This document shows positions 8,741 to 18,082 of a stretch of DNA of 64,000 bases, in pieces. The notes under the pieces were generated by a model that saw only the letters and a program-made list of their open reading frames with translations, was not told the DNA's origin and did no database searches. Every line of letters starts with the position of its first letter. Within the stretch, counting starts at the first letter, position 1. Both the position numbers and the translations under genes were made by a program. The stretch is taken from the NCBI GenBank assembly GCA_004173235.1, contig SEAC01000015.1:248001-312000 (forward strand), given 5' to 3'. The DNA comes from Chitinophagaceae bacterium. GTDB taxonomy: Bacteria > Bacteroidota > Bacteroidia > Chitinophagales > Chitinophagaceae.

Positions 8741-9167
8741 ATGGCCATACTTAAGTTTCGCGTTCAATATGAGGAGGATGACAGTGTTTACCGCGACATT
8801 GCGATCCGCCACACGCATAGACGTTACCATCGGCTCGGAGATCAAAAATCCTAATCAACGCTTTGTCTACGTGTACGACTTCGCCAAGAACTGGACCTTC
8901 CTCGTTTCACTGATCGGCGTGTCGAAAGAAGAGAATGCCAAAGTGAGTTATCCTTCCACCGTGCGCAGCGAAGGCATCGCCCCCAGCCAGTATGGCGCCA
9001 AGAGCCTGCTGGGTGAGCGCTTCGCCGACGTGGAAGAAAAGTACGACCTCAGCAAAGACGCCGAAGGCTTCGGCACCGAAGGCGACGACGCCGGCGCCAC
9101 CGACGACCACAGCAGCGACGACCACGGCAGCGATGATGGAGGCAGCAGCAGCGAAGAAGAATTCTAA
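8741..9167 (+). pseudogene. PRiA4_ORF3-like (IS1096 TnpR passenger-type) protein gene with internal deletion and frameshift
   Basis: The start ATG at 8741 opens a frame MAILKFRVQYEEDDSVYRDI...IRHTH that resembles the N-terminus of plasmid pRiA4b ORF-3-like proteins of Bacteroidota but soon stops at about 8854. The continuation of the same family (VTIGSEIKNPNQRFVYVYDF, NWTFLVSLIGVSKEEN, GIAPSQYGAKSLLG, acidic tail EEEF) is in another frame, open to 9167. From memory, intact members have some 45-50 residues between these blocks, so a deletion that also shifted the frame is inferred. A candidate -7 element TATTTTTG lies about 25 bases upstream of the start. A shortened but translated C-terminal product from an ATG at 8769 is possible. 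Confidence 0.6.
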
Positions 9168-9220
9168 TCACCACTACTCCCTCTTTCTCGTTCACTTGCT
9201 CTCTTTCTCTCGTTGTCCCA

Positions 9221-9228
9221 TAGCTTTG
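9221..9228 (+). promoter_or_regulatory. -7 element TAGCTTTG of miaA
   Basis: Exact TAnnTTTG match ending 4 bases before the miaA ATG at 9233; leaderless configuration. Confidence 0.65.
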
Positions 9229-9232
9229 TCGC

Positions 9233-10117
9233 ATGCCGGAAAAAAAGCTGATCGTAATCGCGGGCGCCACGGCGGCGGGTAAAACGGCTGCGGCCATTGC
9301 CATCGCGCAGGCGCTCGATACCGAGATACTTTCTGCCGACAGCCGCCAATGCTACCGCGAGCTGAACATAGGTGTGGCGCGCCCTTCGCCCGAAGAACTG
9401 AAAAGCGTTCGCCACAATTTCATCTGTTCGCATTCCATTTACGACAACCTCAATGCAGCCTCCTACGAAAAGTATGGGCTCGACGTTGCGCGACGTGTGT
9501 TCAAAACGAAGGATACGCTGGTGGTGGTGGGAGGAACGGGCCTCTACATCAAAGCGTTGCTCGAGGGGATGGACGCAGTGCCGGATATCCCGCAAGACCT
9601 GCGCCGCAACCTCCTGGCTGATTACGAACGCAAGGGGCTGGAATGGCTCCAGGGCGAGGTAAAAGCCGCCGACCCGCGCTTCTACAGTGAAGGCGAGATC
9701 CAGAATCCACACCGGTTGCTCCGTGCCCTCGAAGTGGTGCGTTTCAGCGGGCGGTCGCTGCTCGACTTTCACAGCCGCAGCAAAGCCGAACGTCCTTTTG
9801 TAGCCGAGAAGTTCGTCATTGATCTTCCGCGCGAAGAGCTCTACGAACGCATCAACAAGCGCGTGCTGCAGATGATGGAAGCCGGTCTGGAAGCGGAAGC
9901 GCGGGCCCTTTACCCGCTGCGCCAGATGAATGCCCTGCAAACCGTTGGGTACCGCGAACTTTTCGAACACTTTGACGGGAAAATTTCGCTCGAACAAGCC
10001 GTAAAGGATATTCAAACCAACACGCGGCAGTATGCGAAGCGACAACTTACCTGGTTCAGAAAAGACGAAGAATTCGTGTGGACGAATGCGGCAGACTTAA
10101 TGGGCAGGTTTACGTAG
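9233..10117 (+). CDS. miaA: tRNA dimethylallyltransferase
   Basis: This 294-residue enzyme transfers dimethylallyl to N6 of A37 in tRNAs reading UNN codons. The N-terminus carries the P-loop GATAAGKT (about residues 11-18), followed by the substrate-binding DSRQCYRELNIGVARPS and the family block VVVGGTGLYIKALLEG. The C-terminal part includes LQTVGYRELFEHFDG and TRQYAKRQLTWFRKD, the tRNA-contacting segment. Length is normal. The ATG is preceded by a -7 element at 4 bases. It converges with the outer-membrane channel gene across an inverted-arm repeat. Confidence 0.97.
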   Translation: MPEKKLIVIAGATAAGKTAAAIAIAQALDTEILSADSRQCYRELNIGVARPSPEELKSVRHNFICSHSIYDNLNAASYEKYGLDVARRVFKTKDTLVVVGGTGLYIKALLEGMDAVPDIPQDLRRNLLADYERKGLEWLQGEVKAADPRFYSEGEIQNPHRLLRALEVVRFSGRSLLDFHSRSKAERPFVAEKFVIDLPREELYERINKRVLQMMEAGLEAEARALYPLRQMNALQTVGYRELFEHFDGKISLEQAVKDIQTNTRQYAKRQLTWFRKDEEFVWTNAADLMGRFT

Positions 10118-10125
10118 CGAACATT

Positions 10126-10242
10126 TTACCGCTAAGAAAAGAAGTGAGTAAGCGATCCGCGAAGAGTCTGAGTACGCAACGGTCTATACAGCCTCAGCTC
10201 TCCTTCGCGTGTACCTTCTTTCCTTCTTCACTTCGCGGTTAC
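10126..10242. repeat. Inverted-arm repeat element at a convergent junction (CGCGAAG type)
   Basis: The left arm (10126-10166, ACCGCTAAGAAAAGAAG...CGCGAAG) is an imperfect reverse complement of the right arm (10199-10242, CTTCGCG...CTTCTTCACTTCGCGGT). The arms are built of degenerate 9-11 bp units rich in GAAG. It lies between miaA (+) and the next gene (-) and could fold in RNA from either strand. Confidence 0.7.
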
Positions 10243-10268
10243 CAGAGTGCCCCCGCCTTTGTCGGCTC

Positions 10269-11801
10269 TTAAAACTTCATTCCAAATGTCAGCAATACGT
10301 TTCCCTGCGTGCGGTCTGTTTCGGCAACATAGTAGGGTGCATCCTTCAGCCGGTACGGCGCGTGGATGTCTCGCTGCATGCTATGCACATAGGTAAGGTC
10401 AACGAAGAAGCCCTTGTTGCGATAGCCCAGGCCGCCGCTGAGATTGAGTTTGCTTCCCGTTCCACCATTTGCCTCTTTGTACGGATTGCCATAGTATGCG
10501 GCACCCGCGCGCACCATGATGGTAGTGAATTTCAATTCGCCGCCCACACGCACATTGACTGCGCCTTTGTAAATCTCCTTGATCGTGTTGTTCACCGATT
10601 TGAAGTACGCATCGTTGCCCGTGTCGTCGGTCTCTGCATCCGCATCGCGGAAGTAGCGCATCCCGCGGTAGTGCACGTATTCCACATCGGCCGTTAGAAA
10701 GCCGCGCTGCTTCGTTACGTCTTCGATCTCGCGCAGCACATACGATATGCTGGCCGTTGCCTTCCAGGGCGTGCTCATGCGGTATTTGAACTCGCTTGCT
10801 TTCCCGTCGTTGTAGTCTTTTGATGCATCATACAATGCACCCTGGTAGTGTTCCGTATCGGTAGTGAGCAGGTAATCGAATTCATCTGTGAGGCTGTACA
10901 GCGTTGGCGTTTGCACCGAAATACCAAGCCGCCAGAACTCCGCCGGCTTATAGATGGCGCCCAAACGAAGATTTAGACCCATGCCTTTCGTCAGCAGGTT
11001 TTCCTGGAACTCGGCGTAATCGAAACGGTTCGACGTGTCGGCAGTTGCATCGGCTTCGGTGAAGGTCGACTTGCGGCTGTAGTGAAGAATGGGAATGCCA
11101 ACGGTAGCGCCAACGAACCACTTGGACTTTACCTGCGCCCCCATGCCGATGGCAAGCTCGTAAATGCCGCCGCGGTTTTCGATCTGCTGCTCCTGCAACA
11201 GCCCGGTAGCGATGGGGGAGTTACTGCTGAAGCCCGTGACTTGGCCGCTGCCGTTCTTCACCGGGTCGAGCCAATAGGTGTTGAGCGCAAGCGAGCTGCC
11301 ATAGGGAAACATGTAGGCTGCAGTGGAGTCGCGCACATTGTTGCGCGCAAGTTCCTCGATGAAGCGTTGCGAGTAAGATGACCGGTTGTTGCGCCCGCGA
11401 TACAGGAGGTTGCTGCGGAAGTCGGCCTGCGTGGTAAAGCCCAGGCTGAGCGCGATGCCCTTGCCGTTGTGGGTGCCGCCGAGCACGAGGCCCATTGCGT
11501 TCACGTCGAAGCGCTTGTCGGCGCTCTTTTCGTTGCGATCTATGTAGCTCGCCTTTGTATCGCTCCAGTGAAAAGCGGGCGTAAGAAGCACGTCGCTGCT
11601 TCGGTAGAAGCCAAGGCCTGCCGGATTGGCGAAGGTGGCCGAGTAATCGCCGCCCAAAGAACCCATGGCGCCGCCAATGGCCTGCTGCCTCGCCGTGCCG
11701 CCCGGTGCATAAAAAGAAAAGCGGAGCGCGTCTGATGGCTCCTGCGCTTGAAGCGCGATTGTTGCCGCCAGGGTATGCAGAAGTAAGAACCCTTTTTTCA
11801 T
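10269..11801 (-). CDS. OmpP1/FadL/TodX-type outer-membrane transport protein
   Basis: This 510-residue beta-barrel is probably a channel for hydrophobic or small solutes in the outer membrane. A signal peptide (MKKGFLLLHTLAATIALQAQ) is followed by SFYAPGGTARQQAIGGAMGSLGGDYSATFANPAGLGFY, the Asn-Pro-Ala-Gly segment typical of the FadL-like family of Bacteroidota. Amphipathic strands run to a final aromatic residue (GNVLLTFGMKF), as expected for a barrel C-terminus. It lies 36 bases downstream of a lipoprotein gene on the same strand and is probably co-transcribed with it. The substrate is unknown. Confidence 0.82.
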   Translation of the reverse strand: MKKGFLLLHTLAATIALQAQEPSDALRFSFYAPGGTARQQAIGGAMGSLGGDYSATFANPAGLGFYRSSDVLLTPAFHWSDTKASYIDRNEKSADKRFDVNAMGLVLGGTHNGKGIALSLGFTTQADFRSNLLYRGRNNRSSYSQRFIEELARNNVRDSTAAYMFPYGSSLALNTYWLDPVKNGSGQVTGFSSNSPIATGLLQEQQIENRGGIYELAIGMGAQVKSKWFVGATVGIPILHYSRKSTFTEADATADTSNRFDYAEFQENLLTKGMGLNLRLGAIYKPAEFWRLGISVQTPTLYSLTDEFDYLLTTDTEHYQGALYDASKDYNDGKASEFKYRMSTPWKATASISYVLREIEDVTKQRGFLTADVEYVHYRGMRYFRDADAETDDTGNDAYFKSVNNTIKEIYKGAVNVRVGGELKFTTIMVRAGAAYYGNPYKEANGGTGSKLNLSGGLGYRNKGFFVDLTYVHSMQRDIHAPYRLKDAPYYVAETDRTQGNVLLTFGMKF

Positions 11802-11837
11802 AAAGCGTCGTCGTTGATGATCAAATGAACCGAACGG

Positions 11838-12464
11838 TTAGAAGCGGCGTACGGGTGCGTTGCGCGGTGCGGTGGAGCCTGAGGACGAACTTCCCGAAGA
11901 GGAAGATGAAGAGCTGCCGTTTTGCGACGAACCATTGAAGATCGTGCGGAGCCCGCCGCCACGGGTGTTTCCGCGGGTGCTTCCGCCTTCGCTGTTGCTG
12001 CCGTTCTCATAGCCACCTTCCGGCTTGCCGCTCGAATACACCGGCGCCTGCGGCACGGGTTTGAACGATTCGAAGTGATAGTTGCGCGGCCTGTTGGGCG
12101 TTGCCGGACGAAGCGGAATGTAAGCGTATCCGTGGTAATACGGGGAGTAGGGCGAATAGTAATAGCCCCACGCGAGGCGCGGGTTGCTTTCACACCAGCA
12201 ATTGTAACGGTAGGCGTACGGATCGCTGTAGTAATCGTCGAACTGTGCCCAGCGATCGCGGTTGCGCACGCGCATCCGGAGGTAGCGGTCTTCACGTGTT
12301 TCGGCACGCGGGCGCTCTTGGCGCTGCTCGTCCACCCGCACGTATTCGCGCTCAGGCTTGCCAGGCGAGTAATACACGTCGTCGGGCGTTTGCCCCGACT
12401 TGTAAGGCGTGGTGCAGCTGGCAACAGCGAGGGCGAGCGCGAGGAAGGGTAAAACAGGTTTCAT
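11838..12464 (-). CDS. Uncharacterised low-complexity lipoprotein
   Basis: This 208-residue protein starts with a lipoprotein signal (MKPVLPFLALALAVASC, lipobox A-S-C). The middle is unusually rich in Tyr, Arg, Pro and Trp (YYYSPYSPYYHGYAYIPL). The C-terminal third is a Gly/Ser/Asn-rich tail with Ser runs that ends in Arg-Arg-Phe. I recognise no catalytic domain. It sits directly upstream of the FadL-like channel gene, so a surface or envelope structural role is possible but not shown. The ATG at 12464 was chosen because it begins the lipoprotein signal; an upstream ATG at 12554 lies in non-coding-looking sequence. Confidence 0.75.
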   Translation of the reverse strand: MKPVLPFLALALAVASCTTPYKSGQTPDDVYYSPGKPEREYVRVDEQRQERPRAETREDRYLRMRVRNRDRWAQFDDYYSDPYAYRYNCWCESNPRLAWGYYYSPYSPYYHGYAYIPLRPATPNRPRNYHFESFKPVPQAPVYSSGKPEGGYENGSNSEGGSTRGNTRGGGLRTIFNGSSQNGSSSSSSSGSSSSGSTAPRNAPVRRF

Positions 12465-12613
12465 AAGCGCTTCTTTATAGGTTGAGAATGAGCCGGGATG
12501 TGTTACTTTTGGGCGCCCCGAAGAGCGCTCCCTGTAAAGTTGGCATTTCAACAAATAACAGTTGCGCAGCCGGGCTTCCCTTCACAAAATATTAGCAAAT
12601 ATCGCGATAAGAC

Positions 12614-14092
12614 ATGAGCAACGCAATTACAACCCGGGCGCAGGATTACGCGCAGTGGTACAACGACCTTATCATACGCGGCGGTCTCGCCGACTATTCG
12701 GCCGTGCGCGGTTGCATGGTCATCAAACCCTACGGCTATGCGCTGTGGGAAAACATGCGCGATGTGCTCGATCGGATGTTCAAGGACACTGGTCACCAGA
12801 ATGCCTACTTCCCGTTGTTCGTTCCCAAAAGCTTGTTTGAAGCAGAGGAACAAAATGCGGAAGGTTTTGCCAAAGAGTGCGCCGTGGTCACGCACTACCG
12901 CCTCAAGAACGATCCTTCGAAGCCGGGCAAGCTCATGGTAGATCCGGAAGCGAAACTCGAAGAAGAACTCATAGTGCGCCCGACCTCGGAGGCCATTATC
13001 TGGAACACGTATAAAGACTGGATCCAGAGCTACCGCGACCTGCCCATCCTGGTAAACCAGTGGGCCAACGTGGTGCGTTGGGAAATGCGTACGCGCCTCT
13101 TTTTGCGCACCGCCGAATTCCTGTGGCAGGAAGGCCATACGGCGCATGCAACAGCCGAAGAAGCCGTTGTGGAAACAAAGCAGATGCTCGACGTGTATGC
13201 GCAGTTTGCCGAAGAATACATGGCCGTGCCCGTAATCAAAGGAGTGAAGACTCCGGCCGAGCGTTTTGCGGGCGCCGTGGATACGTATTGCATCGAAGCG
13301 CTGATGCAGGATGGAAAGGCGCTCCAGGCGGGCACTTCACACTTCCTGGGACAAAACTTTGCAAAGGCCTTCGAAGTAAAATACCTCACCAAAGAAAACA
13401 AGCAGGAATACGTTTGGGCAACATCGTGGGGCGTGAGCACCCGCCTGATCGGCGGCCTCGTGATGGCACACTCCGACGACCAGGGACTGATCCTCCCGCC
13501 ACGCATCGCACCACTGCAGGTGGTCATTGTGCCGATCTACAAAGGCGATGACGGGAAGGCCGAAATGGCTCCGCACGCCAACAAACTGATGAGCGAGCTG
13601 AAAGCTGCGGGCATCCGCGCCAAGTACGACGACAACGACAACCAGCGCCCAGGTTGGAAGTTTGCCGAATACGAGCTCAAGGGAGTTCCGGTACGCATCA
13701 CCCTCGGTGCCCGCGACCTTGCGACTGGCGTGGTTGAAGTAGCGCGCCGCGATACGAAGGAAAAAACCACTGTTCCTTTGGAAGGCCTGGCCCAATACGT
13801 GGAGAAGCTGCTTGTAGAAATACAGGACAACATGTTCCAGCGTGCCAAGGCTTTCCGCGACGAACACATCACCAGGGTGGATAGTTGGGAAGACTTTGAG
13901 CGCACGCTCGATGAAAAGACCGGGTTCGTTTCCGCACACTGGGATGGAACATCCGAAACCGAAGCTGCCATCAAGGAAAAGTTGAAGGCCACCATCCGTT
14001 GCATCCCGCTCAACAACGAACAGGAGGAAGGCAAATGCATCCTCACAGGCAAGCCGAGTGCGCAGCGGGTGCTGTTTGCGCGTGCCTACTAA
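12614..14092 (+). CDS. proS: Prolyl-tRNA synthetase (class II, archaeal/eukaryotic-like type)
   Basis: This 492-residue enzyme charges tRNA-Pro. It lacks the large editing insertion of the long bacterial type and shows the short-type layout: motif 2 region [23 protein letters not shown] followed by [17 protein letters not shown], a [14 protein letters not shown] block, then the motif 3 region, and an anticodon-binding domain around [16 protein letters not shown]-terminal zinc-binding-like region ends RVLFARAY. A -7 candidate TACTTTTG lies at 12504-12511, about 100 bases upstream. A hairpin terminator follows the gene. Confidence 0.97.
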   Translation: MSNAITTRAQDYAQWYNDLIIRGGLADYSAVRGCMVIKPYGYALWENMRDVLDRMFKDTGHQNAYFPLFVPKSLFEAEEQNAEGFAKECAVVTHYRLKNDPSKPGKLMVDPEAKLEEELIVRPTSEAIIWNTYKDWIQSYRDLPILVNQWANVVRWEMRTRLFLRTAEFLWQEGHTAHATAEEAVVETKQMLDVYAQFAEEYMAVPVIKGVKTPAERFAGAVDTYCIEALMQDGKALQAGTSHFLGQNFAKAFEVKYLTKENKQEYVWATSWGVSTRLIGGLVMAHSDDQGLILPPRIAPLQVVIVPIYKGDDGKAEMAPHANKLMSELKAAGIRAKYDDNDNQRPGWKFAEYELKGVPVRITLGARDLATGVVEVARRDTKEKTTVPLEGLAQYVEKLLVEIQDNMFQRAKAFRDEHITRVDSWEDFERTLDEKTGFVSAHWDGTSETEAAIKEKLKATIRCIPLNNEQEEGKCILTGKPSAQRVLFARAY

Positions 14093-14137
14093 CATGCAAA
14101 TCACATGATGAGATCGTAAGGAAACGAAGAAATGAAC

Positions 14138-14155
14138 AGCCCGCACCAGCGGGCT
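14138..14155 (+). terminator. Hairpin terminator after proS
   Basis: A perfect 7 bp stem AGCCCGC/GCGGGCT with a 4-base loop, followed by TTCATTAT. The T run is short, so efficiency is uncertain. Confidence 0.6.
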
Positions 14156-14215
14156 TTCATTATGGCGTCGTGCCTTTGTTTTTTGCGTGCTGAAAGCCGC
14201 TTGCGGCGCTTTGGC

Positions 14216-15031
14216 TTAATGCGTTGTCAGGTAATTGTAATCCTTCAGCAGAATATCCAAAAACTCGAAAGGAGAGAGGCTGGTGCTGATGTCGAGGTGC
14301 CGCTTGATCTTTTCGGCGGCGCGGTCGGCAAGGCCGTAATCGTGGTGCTTGCGTGATGAATCGAGGATGTTCTTGATGGCGTTGATATCGCGGTCGGAGA
14401 GCTGCAGCACCTGCGGGAATTGCGGCGTGTAGGTATCCGTTACCTGCTGAAAGATCGTTTCTTCGATGCCTGCTTTCTGAATGCTCCGGATGACGATGGT
14501 GTGGGCCAGGATGTCGCCGAGGCGCTGGTGCCGCGCCGTGACGTTTACCAGGATGATGTCGAGCGCGAACAGGCAGAAGGCAATGCCGATCTGCTTCAGT
14601 GCCTCCGGATACACCGAAGCCACGGCCACGAAAAGCATGCATACCACCATCATCAGGTCGGAAGTGCGGATGAGCCAGCGGATGAGGACCTGGCTGATGC
14701 TGGGACGGCCGCCTTTGTCGTTGATGACACGCAGCTGCATCACGCGCTTGCCGAGGCTTTGCCCGTTGAACACGAGCTCGCACACGGGATGGTACAGGAA
14801 CGTAGGCACGGTGATAAAAAACCAGAAAAGGCCGGACAGGATCTGGGAACCATCGTCGCCGAACGGATCGTCGAAGGCGCCGCCGGCCGCCGTGAAGACG
14901 CGCATCAGCATCCAGATGTAGACGCCGATGATGGCGAAATCGATGGCCCAGGCAGCAAAGCGTCGCGGGAAAGATGCCGCCGGAAACGTGATGCTGATGT
15001 TGAAGCTGGTTAAGATTTGTATCGTCGACAT
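14216..15031 (-). CDS. RDD family membrane protein
   Basis: This 271-residue integral membrane protein has the RDD hallmarks: FPRRFAAWAIDFAIIGVYIW with Arg-Arg and Asp in the first helix, then GQSLGKRVMQLRVI, then RHQRLGDILAHTIVI. Four hydrophobic helices are followed by a cytosolic helical tail of about 90 residues (LSDRDINAIKNILDSSRKHHDYGLADRAAEKI). The start MSTIQIL was preferred to an in-frame ATG at 15058. RDD genes are often found beside SpoIIM-like/DUF4129/MoxR/DUF58 operons, exactly as seen divergently here, so a shared envelope-stress role is inferred. Confidence 0.88.
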   Translation of the reverse strand: MSTIQILTSFNISITFPAASFPRRFAAWAIDFAIIGVYIWMLMRVFTAAGGAFDDPFGDDGSQILSGLFWFFITVPTFLYHPVCELVFNGQSLGKRVMQLRVINDKGGRPSISQVLIRWLIRTSDLMMVVCMLFVAVASVYPEALKQIGIAFCLFALDIILVNVTARHQRLGDILAHTIVIRSIQKAGIEETIFQQVTDTYTPQFPQVLQLSDRDINAIKNILDSSRKHHDYGLADRAAEKIKRHLDISTSLSPFEFLDILLKDYNYLTTH

Positions 15032-15103
15032 AGAGACGCGACAAGTTACGCAATCCACCGAAGGGAAATTTCTGTATTTTACGGAGCCTAAACAAAGCCA
15101 CCG

Positions 15104-16066
15104 TTGCGCGAAGGATTATTCATCAAGAAGAACAAGGACCGCTGGGAGCAGATCGAGCACGAACAAGCAGCGAGTGCAGATGAGACGGCAGGGAATTTCA
15201 CCCGCCTTGTCAACGATCTTGCCTATGCAAAAACGTTCTATCCCACGAGCAAGGTGACGGTCTATCTCAACGCACTGGCATCACGCATCTACCTCAACAT
15301 TTATCAAAACCGCAAGGATCCCGCCAACCGGCTTGCTCAATTCTTCCGCTACGACGTGCCCCTCACTGTGGCGCGCCACCGCCGGCTGCTGCTTTTCGCA
15401 TTCGGCATCTTCGTGGTATTTTTTTCGATCGGTTTTTTTTCGGCGATGCACGACAAGAGCTTTGTACGTCAGGTGCTCGGCGACTCTTACGTGGATATGA
15501 CCGAGCGCAACATCGAAAAAGGAAATCCCTTCGATGTGTACGGCCAGGTAGGTCCCTTCTATATGTGGATCTATATCATGCTGAACAACATCCGCGTGTC
15601 GCTCACCTATTTTGGTGAAGGCATCGTTTTCGGCATCCCCAGCCTTTTTTCTTTAGGCAAGGAAGCTATCCGCATCGGCGCCTTCGAACATATGTTCTAT
15701 GCCCATGGCCTCGGGCTCGATGCGGTCATCACCGTGCTACTTCATGGCCTCCTCGAGCTCACAGCCATCATTCTCACCTGCGGCGCAGGCCTGGTGATGG
15801 GCACGAGCTTTCTCTTTCCCGGCACACAGCGGCGGCTCAAAGCATTCCGATCAGGCGTGAAGGACGGCGTGAAGATCGTGGCCGCACTGATCCCCGTTTT
15901 CATGATCGCCGCCTTTATTGAAGGCTACATCACGCGGCACTACAAGATGCCGGTGGGCTACAGCCTCAGCATCCTCGCCATTACCGGCACGTTCATCGTT
16001 TGGTATTTCGTGATCTACCCGTGGCGGCTGCACAACCGCCAGCAAAAGAAGGGGGCGCATGCATAA
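15104..16066 (+). CDS. SpoIIM-like membrane protein (DUF95 / stage II sporulation protein M family)
   Basis: This 320-residue membrane protein begins at a TTG codon, the only usable start after an in-frame stop at 15089. The N-terminal cytosolic segment LREGLFIKKNKDRWEQIE is characteristic, followed by about six hydrophobic helices. The motif HGLLELTAIILTCGAGLVMG near the middle is the conserved His-Gly-x-x-Glu of the SpoIIM superfamily. It is the first gene of a five-gene operon, each member overlapping the next. It has nothing to do with sporulation in this phylum; its precise role is unknown. Confidence 0.88.
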   Translation: MREGLFIKKNKDRWEQIEHEQAASADETAGNFTRLVNDLAYAKTFYPTSKVTVYLNALASRIYLNIYQNRKDPANRLAQFFRYDVPLTVARHRRLLLFAFGIFVVFFSIGFFSAMHDKSFVRQVLGDSYVDMTERNIEKGNPFDVYGQVGPFYMWIYIMLNNIRVSLTYFGEGIVFGIPSLFSLGKEAIRIGAFEHMFYAHGLGLDAVITVLLHGLLELTAIILTCGAGLVMGTSFLFPGTQRRLKAFRSGVKDGVKIVAALIPVFMIAAFIEGYITRHYKMPVGYSLSILAITGTFIVWYFVIYPWRLHNRQQKKGAHA

Positions 16067-16886
16067 ATTCCGTTTGCTTTTCCTCCTTTGCTTCGTCGTG
16101 CTATCGGCGCCGCTCGTGCACGCGCAGAGCGGCGACACCGTTGTGATCCGGAACAACGAAGAAGACACCTATGTCGATAGCTCGTCGGGCACCGACGCAA
16201 CGACCGTGGACGTATCGACCTCCGACGAATCTTACGGCAGTGATAGCGATACCGTGTATACCATCGCCGAGCCCGGTGCAAACGACCTGACGCCAGTAGC
16301 TGCCCGGCCGCTTTCGAAAGAAGAACTGCGCGAGGCGCGCAACGATGACGACTTCTGGTATTGGGATTACAAAGAGCAAAAGAAAAAACCCCGGCAGGAG
16401 CGGCGTTCGCAATCGTACGAAAAGCAGCAATGGAGCATTCCCTCCTGGCTTTTCTGGCTACTGGTGATCGCAGGGTTCCTCGTCCTGCTCCACTTCGTGC
16501 TCCTGTCGATGAACATCAACGTGTTTGCACGCAGCGGCGTGAGCGTAGAAGTGCCCGCCGACTCGGAGCCCGTGGAAGATATTTTCAATCGAGACTACGA
16601 CAAGGAAGTGGCACGCGCGCTCGCCGCACAAGACTACCGCCTCGCCATCCGCCTTCGTTACCTGCAGTTGCTACGCGAGCTTTCCGATCGCAACATCATA
16701 CAGTACCGCGCCGGTGCCACCAACGGTGTGTATGTAAGCCAGCTCTGGGGCTCGGCCTACTACACCGATTTCTTCCGGGCCACGCGCACTTTCGAATATG
16801 CCTGGTATGGAATGCTCCCCGTAACGGAACCTGCGTACCTGAGAATGCAGGAAGACATTGCTCACCTTAAAACCAGGTTTGCATGA
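16059..16886 (+). CDS. DUF4129 domain protein with signal peptide and one membrane helix
   Basis: This 275-residue protein has a signal peptide (MHKFRLLFLLCFVVLSAPLVHAQS), an acidic Ser/Asp/Thr-rich periplasmic stretch, one membrane helix (WLFWLLVIAGFLVLLHFVLL, about 130-150) and a cytosolic C-terminal DUF4129-like domain (LAAQDYRLAIRLRYLQLLRELSDR...). It overlaps both neighbours by 8 and 4 bases, so it is tightly coupled in the operon. In this operon type DUF4129 proteins are assumed to partner the MoxR and DUF58 proteins in envelope quality control; that is inference from genomic context. Confidence 0.85.
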   Translation: MHKFRLLFLLCFVVLSAPLVHAQSGDTVVIRNNEEDTYVDSSSGTDATTVDVSTSDESYGSDSDTVYTIAEPGANDLTPVAARPLSKEELREARNDDDFWYWDYKEQKKKPRQERRSQSYEKQQWSIPSWLFWLLVIAGFLVLLHFVLLSMNINVFARSGVSVEVPADSEPVEDIFNRDYDKEVARALAAQDYRLAIRLRYLQLLRELSDRNIIQYRAGATNGVYVSQLWGSAYYTDFFRATRTFEYAWYGMLPVTEPAYLRMQEDIAHLKTRFA

Positions 16887-18082
16887 AGCGCTTCCTTCCT
16901 TTGATCATCGTGTCGGTGCTGCTCCTGGTGGTGGGCACCGTTCTCGTGCGCCGCAACAGTGGCTCTTCGCGCCGCTTCGATGCGCGTGTGTCGCTGCGCC
17001 AGGAAGACCGCATTCCCTATGGCATGTTCCTTACGCGAAAGATGTTGCCGAAGCTTTTCCCCGGCACGCGCGTGTACAACGACCGCCAGGCACCCGGCCA
17101 ATGGGATTCGCTATACGGCAACAGCCAGCGGCAGGGACTTATCCTGATGGGCTATTACATCGATGCCGACGACGATGAAGTGCAGCAGTTGCTTTCGTTT
17201 GCAGCGCACGGCAATTATGTATTCATCGTGGGCTCCGACTTTTCACCCGCGCTTTGCCAGGCGCTGCGGGTAGATGCGAGGAGGGCCGGCACCACCATGT
17301 ACGATTCCATGAGCGTGGCGTTGGAGAACCCGCGCTTTTCAAAGAAAGATTATCATTACGCCGGTATGGATATGAGCGGCCTCCTCATACGGCAGGCGGC
17401 CGACAGCTCGGTGTTGCTGGGCACACGCAACGGCGGCACGCCCAACTTCCTGCAATTCCGCGTTGGAACGGGCGCCGTGTTCCTGCATTCATCACCACTT
17501 GCATTCAGCAATTATTTCCTGCTACAACCGGGCAACGACGAATATGTTTCCGCAGCGCTGTCGGTGATGCCCGCCGGCCTGAAGCGCGTTGCCTGGAGTG
17601 AATATTACTTATCGAAAGACAACAGCGGAAACAATAAGGAGCCCAATTGGCTCGCCGTATTGCTTCGCTACAAGTCCTTTTCGTGGGCGCTCGGGCTTTT
17701 CCTGCTCGTAACGTTGCTGTACGGCCTTTCCGAAATGCGTCGCCGCCAGCGCTGGATACCGCCGTACGAGCGCCCGCAGAACGACTCGCTGGACTTCGTA
17801 AAGACCGTGGGGCGCTTGTATTACGACAAGCGCGACCACCACGACCTTGCCGGGAAAATGATCCAGTATTTTCTCGACCACGTGCGCCAGCAATACAAGA
17901 TACCAACCGGCACGCTCGACGAAGACTTCGTGCGCCGCCTGCAGGCCCGCTCGGGCTACCCCCGGCAGGAGCTGGACAGCCTCATGGCGCTCGTGCACGA
18001 CATCCGCGCAATGGGCAGCACTACTCCAGTTCAGCTCGCGGCATTACATCATCAACTAGAAAACTATTACCGATATGGATAG
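16883..18082 (+). CDS. DUF4350 domain protein
   Basis: This 399-residue protein has an N-terminal membrane anchor (PLIIVSVLLLVVGTVLV), a Rossmann-like DUF4350 region (RIPYGMFLTRKMLPKLFPGTRVY, GLILMGYYIDADDDEV, GNYVFIVGSDFS), a second membrane helix (FSWALGLFLLVTLLYGLSEM) and a helical C-terminal tail (about 300-399). It starts in an ATGA overlap with the DUF4129 gene and overlaps the MoxR gene by 8 bases. The activity is unknown; DUF4350 resembles glutamine-amidotransferase-like folds without the catalytic Cys, as far as can be judged by eye. Confidence 0.85.
   Translation: MKRFLPLIIVSVLLLVVGTVLVRRNSGSSRRFDARVSLRQEDRIPYGMFLTRKMLPKLFPGTRVYNDRQAPGQWDSLYGNSQRQGLILMGYYIDADDDEVQQLLSFAAHGNYVFIVGSDFSPALCQALRVDARRAGTTMYDSMSVALENPRFSKKDYHYAGMDMSGLLIRQAADSSVLLGTRNGGTPNFLQFRVGTGAVFLHSSPLAFSNYFLLQPGNDEYVSAALSVMPAGLKRVAWSEYYLSKDNSGNNKEPNWLAVLLRYKSFSWALGLFLLVTLLYGLSEMRRRQRWIPPYERPQNDSLDFVKTVGRLYYDKRDHHDLAGKMIQYFLDHVRQQYKIPTGTLDEDFVRRLQARSGYPRQELDSLMALVHDIRAMGSTTPVQLAALHHQLENYYRYG

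Noticed and set aside
8769..9167. Independent 132-residue acidic protein
   Set aside because: The family N-terminus is found just upstream in another frame, so a broken gene explains the sequence better than a new protein.
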